Shown here piece after piece: positions 59,941-64,000 of a DNA stretch of 64,000 bases. The stretch spans positions 1 to 64,000 of the forward strand of contig JADJCR010000015.1 of assembly GCA_016703125.1 (NCBI GenBank), written 5' to 3'. Under the pieces are notes generated by a model. That model was not told the DNA's origin, did not search any database, and was given only the letters and a program-made list of their open reading frames with translations. Position 1 is the stretch's first letter, and the number at the start of each line of letters is the position of its first letter. This DNA comes from Micrococcales bacterium. Its GTDB lineage: Bacteria; Actinomycetota; Actinomycetes; S36-B12; UBA10799. The position numbers and the translations under genes were made by a program.

Positions 59941-59990
59941 GGGAGAGAACCCGACATCGGGGAGTGATTCTGCTCGGTTGGATCGCTCCC
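59941..59990. repeat. nested hairpin repeat, copy 2 (5' of the DUF559 gene)
   Basis: Same order as copy 1: GGGAGAG, 12-14 variable bases, GGGGAGTGA, then CGGTTGGATCGCTCCC at 59975-59990. The 16-base end is identical to copy 1 (58910-58925) and in the same direction. The two copies lie 1,065 bp apart with the DUF559 gene between. Confidence 0.88.
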
Positions 59991-60031
59991 GGTCATCCGT
60001 TCGACTAACGCCTTGCCCTGGAGAGCACACC

Positions 60032-60691
60032 TCAGGCGGGGTCCTCCGGTGGCGCGGCCGGCCGACGGCTCAACAACCAGCCGCCCAGCACCGAGCCGAC
60101 CAGCCACCACCCCAGCGCTAGCGAGGTGGAGATGAAAGCCAGGGGGATGGACGTGAGGAACACCACCAGCGGAGACAGGGACCCGAGTATCGCCTGCCGG
60201 GCGAACGGCCGGCTCGGCGCGGCGAGGAAGAGGTTGCCGCGCAGAGCCACAAGGATCAGCACCACCTCCATACCGCTGACCGCGCTGGCGTACACCGCGA
60301 ACAGGGACACGGCCAGTGGGTTGCCCCAGTACTCGCCGAGCATCTGCGCGGGGACGGGCAGCAGAGCGATGAGGGCCAGATACACGATGGTCGCCAGGAC
60401 GTAGCGGTCGTTCATCCCGCGCAGGGTCATCACGAAGCGGTGGTTGGCGCGCCAGTAGATGGCCACCCAGATGAACGCCACGAGGAAGCCGATCAGCGCG
60501 GCGCCTTTGTCGAGCACCGCATCCCACAGTCCCGCCACCGAGTTCGTGTCGCCGGTCAGGTCGGGCATCCCGATCTCGACGGCCGCCAGGGTCAGCGCAA
60601 TGGCGAAAACAGCGTCTGAGAAGAACACGACGCGGTCGAACGCCACGCCATCACCGCGCGGGAAGAACGTCCGGGTCCACGCCGAGGCCAT
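60032..60691 (-). CDS. TMEM175-family potassium channel-like protein
   Basis: 219 residues with six transmembrane helices. The first helix carries the family filter motif RVVFFSDAVFAIALTLAAVE (FSDxVFAIAxTL, about residues 20-39). Bacterial members form tetrameric K+ channels. The C-terminus is a short Pro/Glu tail. Neighbours give no hint to its role. Confidence 0.88.
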   Translation of the reverse strand: MASAWTRTFFPRGDGVAFDRVVFFSDAVFAIALTLAAVEIGMPDLTGDTNSVAGLWDAVLDKGAALIGFLVAFIWVAIYWRANHRFVMTLRGMNDRYVLATIVYLALIALLPVPAQMLGEYWGNPLAVSLFAVYASAVSGMEVVLILVALRGNLFLAAPSRPFARQAILGSLSPLVVFLTSIPLAFISTSLALGWWLVGSVLGGWLLSRRPAAPPEDPA

Positions 60692-60716
60692 GCCCGCACC
60701 CTAGTGGGCTGCGATC

Positions 60717-60754
60717 GCGGAAGGGGCCGGACCGACCGGCCCGACCCCTTCGCG
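60717..60754 (-). terminator. imperfect hairpin after fadJ
   Basis: GCGGAAGGGGCCGG pairs with CCGGCCCGACCCCTTCGCGC except for a bulge. It begins directly at the fadJ stop on the minus strand and lies before the TMEM175-like gene. Confidence 0.55.
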
Positions 60755-60755
60755 C

Positions 60756-62915
60756 TCAGACGTACTGCTCGCCGTTCTCCGCACGTGCCACCAGCGACGC
60801 CGGGGGCTCGAAGCGCTCCCCGTGCTTAGCGGCGAGTTCCTGCGCCCGGGCCACGAACTCGGCCAGGCCGTAGCCGTTGATGTACTGGAGCACACCACCG
60901 GTCCACGGGGGGAACCCGATGCCGAAGATCGACCCGATGTTGGCGTCCGGGACGCTGCGCAGCACACCCTCGTCGAGGCACCGCACCGAGTCGATGGCCT
61001 CCACGAACAGCATCCGTTCCTGCAGTTCGGTCAGGTCGACGCTGGAAGGGTCAAGGTCCATGCCCCACTGCACCACCAGGCCGCTCCACAGCCCGACCCG
61101 TTTGCCGTCGGCGTAGTCGTAGAAGCCCGCCCCGGCGGCCCGGCCACCACGGTCGAACTCCTGGACCATCTTGTCGATCACCGGGAAGGACGGGTGCTCC
61201 TGGAACTCCCAGCCCTCTGCGGCCGCCGCCTCGCGAGAGGCCTCCCGGATCCGGCGGCCCAGGGTCAGGCTCACCTCGTCGAACAGTGCCAGCGGCCCGG
61301 TCGGGTACCCGGCCTGCAGCGCTGCCTGCTCGATGGTGGCCGCTGGGATCCCCTCACCGAGCATCGCGGCCGCCTCACCCATGAACGTGCCGATGACCCG
61401 GCTGGTGAAGAACCCGCGGCTGTCGTTGACCACGATCGGGGTCTTCTTGATCTGCAGCGCGACATCCACGGCCTTGGCGATCGCGGCGTCCGAGGTCTGC
61501 TCCCCCACCACGATCTCGAGCAGCGGCATCTTGTCCACCGGCGAGAAGAAGTGCATGCCGATGAAGTCCGCGGGACGGCTGATCCCCTCAGCGAGCCCGG
61601 TGACCGGCAGGGTCGAAGTGTTCGAAGCCAGCAGTGACCCCTCCGCCATGAACGGCTCGATCTCGGCGTAGACCTTGTGCTTCAGCGACGGGTCCTCGAA
61701 CACCGCTTCGATGAGCAGGTCGGCACCCTTGGCGTCGGCGGGGTTGTCGGTCGCGGTGATCCGGGCGAGCACCTCGTCGGCGGCCTCCTGGGTCATCCGG
61801 CCGCGGCTGACGGCCTTGGCCAGCAACTTCTCGCTGTAGGCCTTGCCCTTCTGCGCGGACTCCGCCGAGACGTCCTTGAGGATGACCTCCATGCCCGAAC
61901 GGGCGCAGACGTACGCGATCCCGGCACCCATCATCCCGGCACCGAGGATCACGATCTTCTGTGCGCGGTAGGTGTCGTGGCCCGCAGGCCGGCTGCCGCC
62001 CTTCATGATTCCCTGCAGGTCGAAGAAGAACGCCTTGATCATGTTCTTGCTGACCTGGCCGGTGGCCAGCTCCACGAAGTACTGCGTCTCGATGAGCAGG
62101 GCGTTGCCGATGTCCACCTGCGCGCCCTCCACGGCCGCCGCCATGATCGACCCCGGCCCGGGCATCGGCGCACCCTTGGTCTGCTTGCGCAGGTTCGCCG
62201 GGTAAGCCGGCAGCATCGCCGCGAACTTCGGGTTGGACGGCGTCCCACCGGGAATCTTGTAGCCCTTGACGTCCCACGGCTGCTGGGCGCCGGGGTTCGC
62301 CTTGATCCAGGCCTTGGCCGCGGGGATCAGGTCCGCCGGGTCGGTGACGAGTTCGTCGACCAGCCCCACCTCCAGAGCCGCCGCCGGCTTGCGCCGCTGG
62401 CCCTGCAGCAGGATCTCCATGAGCGCCTTCTGCAGGCCGAACATCCGCACCGTGCGGGCGACCCCGCCGCCGCCGGGCAGCAGGCCGAGGGTGACCTCGG
62501 GCAGCCCGATCTCGCTGCCTTTGACGTCCAGCGCCACGCGGTGGTGACACGAGAGCGCGATCTCGAGCCCGCCGCCGAGCGCCGCGCCGTTGATGGCCGC
62601 GACGACCGGCTTGCCCAGCGTCTCCAACTGCCGGGTCAGTGCCTTGAAGCCCTGCACTGTTCCGGTCAGCGCCTGCGCGTCGGCCGGGGTGGCCTTGCTC
62701 AGCAGCGTCAGGTCGCCACCGGCGAAGAAGGTCTTCTTGCCCGAGGTCAGCACGACACCGGTGATGTCGTCCTTCTCCGCGACGAGCCGCTGCACGGTCT
62801 GCGCGAACGAGGTCTGGAACGTCTCGTTCATGGTGTTGGCACCCTGGTCGGGGTCGTCCATCGTCAGAGTGACGATGCCGTCGGCGTCGGTCTCCCAAGC
62901 GATCATGTTCGTCAT
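60756..62915 (-). CDS. fadJ: multifunctional fatty acid oxidation protein (enoyl-CoA hydratase / 3-hydroxyacyl-CoA dehydrogenase)
   Basis: 719 residues from ATG 62915 with GGAG upstream. Crotonase part: AINGAALGGGLEIALSCHHR (about residues 107-126) and GLPEVTLGLLPGGGGVART. Dehydrogenase part: VILGAGMMGAGIAYVCARSG (Rossmann, about 334-353), IEAVFEDPSLKHKVYAEIE, SNTSTLPVTGLAEG, GMHFFSPVDKMPLLEIV with the catalytic His. It overlaps nothing but follows the thiolase by 10 bp. Together they form a two-gene beta-oxidation operon. Confidence 0.95.
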   Translation of the reverse strand: MTNMIAWETDADGIVTLTMDDPDQGANTMNETFQTSFAQTVQRLVAEKDDITGVVLTSGKKTFFAGGDLTLLSKATPADAQALTGTVQGFKALTRQLETLGKPVVAAINGAALGGGLEIALSCHHRVALDVKGSEIGLPEVTLGLLPGGGGVARTVRMFGLQKALMEILLQGQRRKPAAALEVGLVDELVTDPADLIPAAKAWIKANPGAQQPWDVKGYKIPGGTPSNPKFAAMLPAYPANLRKQTKGAPMPGPGSIMAAAVEGAQVDIGNALLIETQYFVELATGQVSKNMIKAFFFDLQGIMKGGSRPAGHDTYRAQKIVILGAGMMGAGIAYVCARSGMEVILKDVSAESAQKGKAYSEKLLAKAVSRGRMTQEAADEVLARITATDNPADAKGADLLIEAVFEDPSLKHKVYAEIEPFMAEGSLLASNTSTLPVTGLAEGISRPADFIGMHFFSPVDKMPLLEIVVGEQTSDAAIAKAVDVALQIKKTPIVVNDSRGFFTSRVIGTFMGEAAAMLGEGIPAATIEQAALQAGYPTGPLALFDEVSLTLGRRIREASREAAAAEGWEFQEHPSFPVIDKMVQEFDRGGRAAGAGFYDYADGKRVGLWSGLVVQWGMDLDPSSVDLTELQERMLFVEAIDSVRCLDEGVLRSVPDANIGSIFGIGFPPWTGGVLQYINGYGLAEFVARAQELAAKHGERFEPPASLVARAENGEQYV

Positions 62916-62925
62916 CTCTTCTCCC

Positions 62926-64000
62926 TCAGACCCGCTCGACGATCGTGGCCAGGCCCATGCCGCCACCGATGCACAACGTGACCAACCCGTACCGGCCGCC
63001 GGAGCGCTCCAACTCGTCGACGACGGTGCCCATGATCATGGCCCCAGTCGCCCCGAGCGGATGACCCATCGAGATCGCACCGCCGTTGATGTTGACCTTC
63101 TCCATCGGCAGGTCGAGGTCCTTGACCCACTTGAGCACGACGGCGGCGAACGCCTCGTTGAGCTCCCACACGTCGATGTCGTCCTTGGTCAGGCCGGCAA
63201 GGCGCAGGGCCTTCTCCGTGGCGGGGGTCGGCCCGGTCAGCATGATCGTGGGGTCGGCGCCGGAGACCGCGGTGGCGACGATGCGCGCCCGCGGGACCAG
63301 CCCGAAGTCCTTGCCGACCTGCTCGCTGCCGACCAGCACCAGCGCGGCACCGTCCACGATGCCCGAGGAGTTGCCCGGGGTGTGGACGTGGTTGATCTTC
63401 TCGACCCAGTGGTACTTCTGCAGCGCCACCGCATCGAACCCGCCCATCTCACCGATGCCGGCGAACGACGGTCTGAGCGCGGCCAGGGTGTCCATGGTGG
63501 TGTCGGGACGCATGTGCTCGTCGTGGTCGAGCAGCGTGACCCCGTTGCGGTCCTTGACCGGCACCACGGACTTGGCGAAGTTGCCGGCGCTCCACGCGGC
63601 GGCCGAGCGCTGCTGCGACAGCACGGCGTAGGCGTCGACGTCCTCGCGGGAGAAGCCCTCGATGGTGGCGATCAGGTCGGCGCTGATGCCCTGCGGCACG
63701 AAGTAGGTGTCGTAGGCGGTCTCGGGGTCCATCGCCCAGGCGCCGCCGTCGGAGCCCATCGGCACCCGGCTCAGGCACTCCACACCGCCGGCGATGATCA
63801 GCTGGTCCCAGCCGGCGCGCACCTTCTGCGCAGCGATGTTCACGGCCTCCAGCGCCGAGGCGCAGAATCGGTTGATCTGCGTGCCCGCCACCGTGTCGGG
63901 CAGACCGGCGAAGATCGCCGCGGTCTTCGCGATGTCCGCGCCCTGGTCGCCCACGGGGGTGACGCAGCCGAGCACGATGTCGTCGATGGCGTTGGTGTCG
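62926..64000 (-). CDS. fadA: acetyl-CoA acyltransferase (thiolase), N-terminus beyond the window
   Basis: Last enzyme of the beta-oxidation cycle. At least 358 residues; the frame runs to base 64000, so the start lies outside. Catalytic Cys in NRFCASALEAVNIAA (about residue 45 of the visible part), His in NINGGAISMGHPLGATGA, and C-terminal Cys in LVTLCIGGGMGLATIVERV. All three thiolase signatures are present. It leads into fadJ and is probably the first gene of the operon or close to it. Confidence 0.95.
   Translation of the reverse strand, partial: DTNAIDDIVLGCVTPVGDQGADIAKTAAIFAGLPDTVAGTQINRFCASALEAVNIAAQKVRAGWDQLIIAGGVECLSRVPMGSDGGAWAMDPETAYDTYFVPQGISADLIATIEGFSREDVDAYAVLSQQRSAAAWSAGNFAKSVVPVKDRNGVTLLDHDEHMRPDTTMDTLAALRPSFAGIGEMGGFDAVALQKYHWVEKINHVHTPGNSSGIVDGAALVLVGSEQVGKDFGLVPRARIVATAVSGADPTIMLTGPTPATEKALRLAGLTKDDIDVWELNEAFAAVVLKWVKDLDLPMEKVNINGGAISMGHPLGATGAMIMGTVVDELERSGGRYGLVTLCIGGGMGLATIVERV

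Overview
The window is chromosomal DNA of a high-GC Gram-positive bacterium (Actinomycetota). This rests on the gene orders rplK-rplA-rplJ-rplL-rpoB-rpoC, secE-nusG, nuoA-N next to menaquinone genes, and resA-ccdA-resB-ccsB, on the many GTG/TTG starts, and on codons dominated by G/C third positions. It encodes a menaquinone-based aerobic respiratory metabolism. I cannot name a genus; the quality of the sequence (below) looks like an environmental or draft assembly.

Layout. 1-11283 (minus strand): rpoC and rpoB, both interrupted by indels, then rplL, rplJ, rplA, rplK, nusG, secE and tRNA-Trp. 11440-12638: an aspartate-type aminotransferase. 12651-13130: three 160-bp tandem repeats running into the 3' end of murB. 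13111-15500: murB, two MaoC/HadA-like hydratase subunits, rpmG and tRNAs for Met, Thr and Tyr. 15543-20842: yajQ, a three-gene set of complex-I-like subunits (NuoB/NuoC/NuoI-like) divergent from korA-korB, and rarD. 20868-24754: a secreted glycerophosphodiester phosphodiesterase, an alkyl-DHAP-synthase-like flavoprotein and an acyl-CoA dehydrogenase. 24761-25050: a second array of the same repeat family (2 x 145 bp). 25074-41343: a polyprenyl diphosphate synthase and the complete 14-gene nuoA-N operon. 41423-52395: a gutted menJ-like reductase, a lipoprotein, menG, menF, a serine hydrolase, a thioesterase-like gene, menD, menC, menB, menE, menA. 52342-58750: DUF4229, a PLDc_N protein, ccsB-resB-ccdA-resA (cytochrome c maturation), a phosphoglycerate-mutase-like phosphatase and hemL. 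58873-59990: a DUF559 gene between two copies of a 50-bp hairpin repeat. 60032-64000: a TMEM175-like channel and fadJ-fadA beta-oxidation genes, the last cut by the window edge.

How it fits together. Complex I feeds menaquinone, made by the men genes with a tail from the polyprenyl synthase. Cytochrome c is assembled by the Res/Ccs system, with haem supplied partly by HemL. Acyl-CoA dehydrogenase and FadJ/FadA feed electrons and acetyl-CoA; KorAB makes reduced ferredoxin, which the small NuoB/C/I-like set could use.

Quality. Eight conserved genes carry single-base indels, mostly in G or C runs (rpoC, rpoB, aminotransferase, korB, serine hydrolase, menD, ccdA), and the density rises sharply over the first 2 kb. 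I read these as sequencing errors. Two larger internal losses (about 70 codons in rpoB, most of the menJ-like gene) may be assembly deletions or, for menJ, real. The most interesting items are the four-half-site intergenic repeat family, the exact 15-residue repeats in the N-terminus of NusG, the orphan NuoB/C/I-like module beside KorAB, and the repeat-flanked DUF559 gene.
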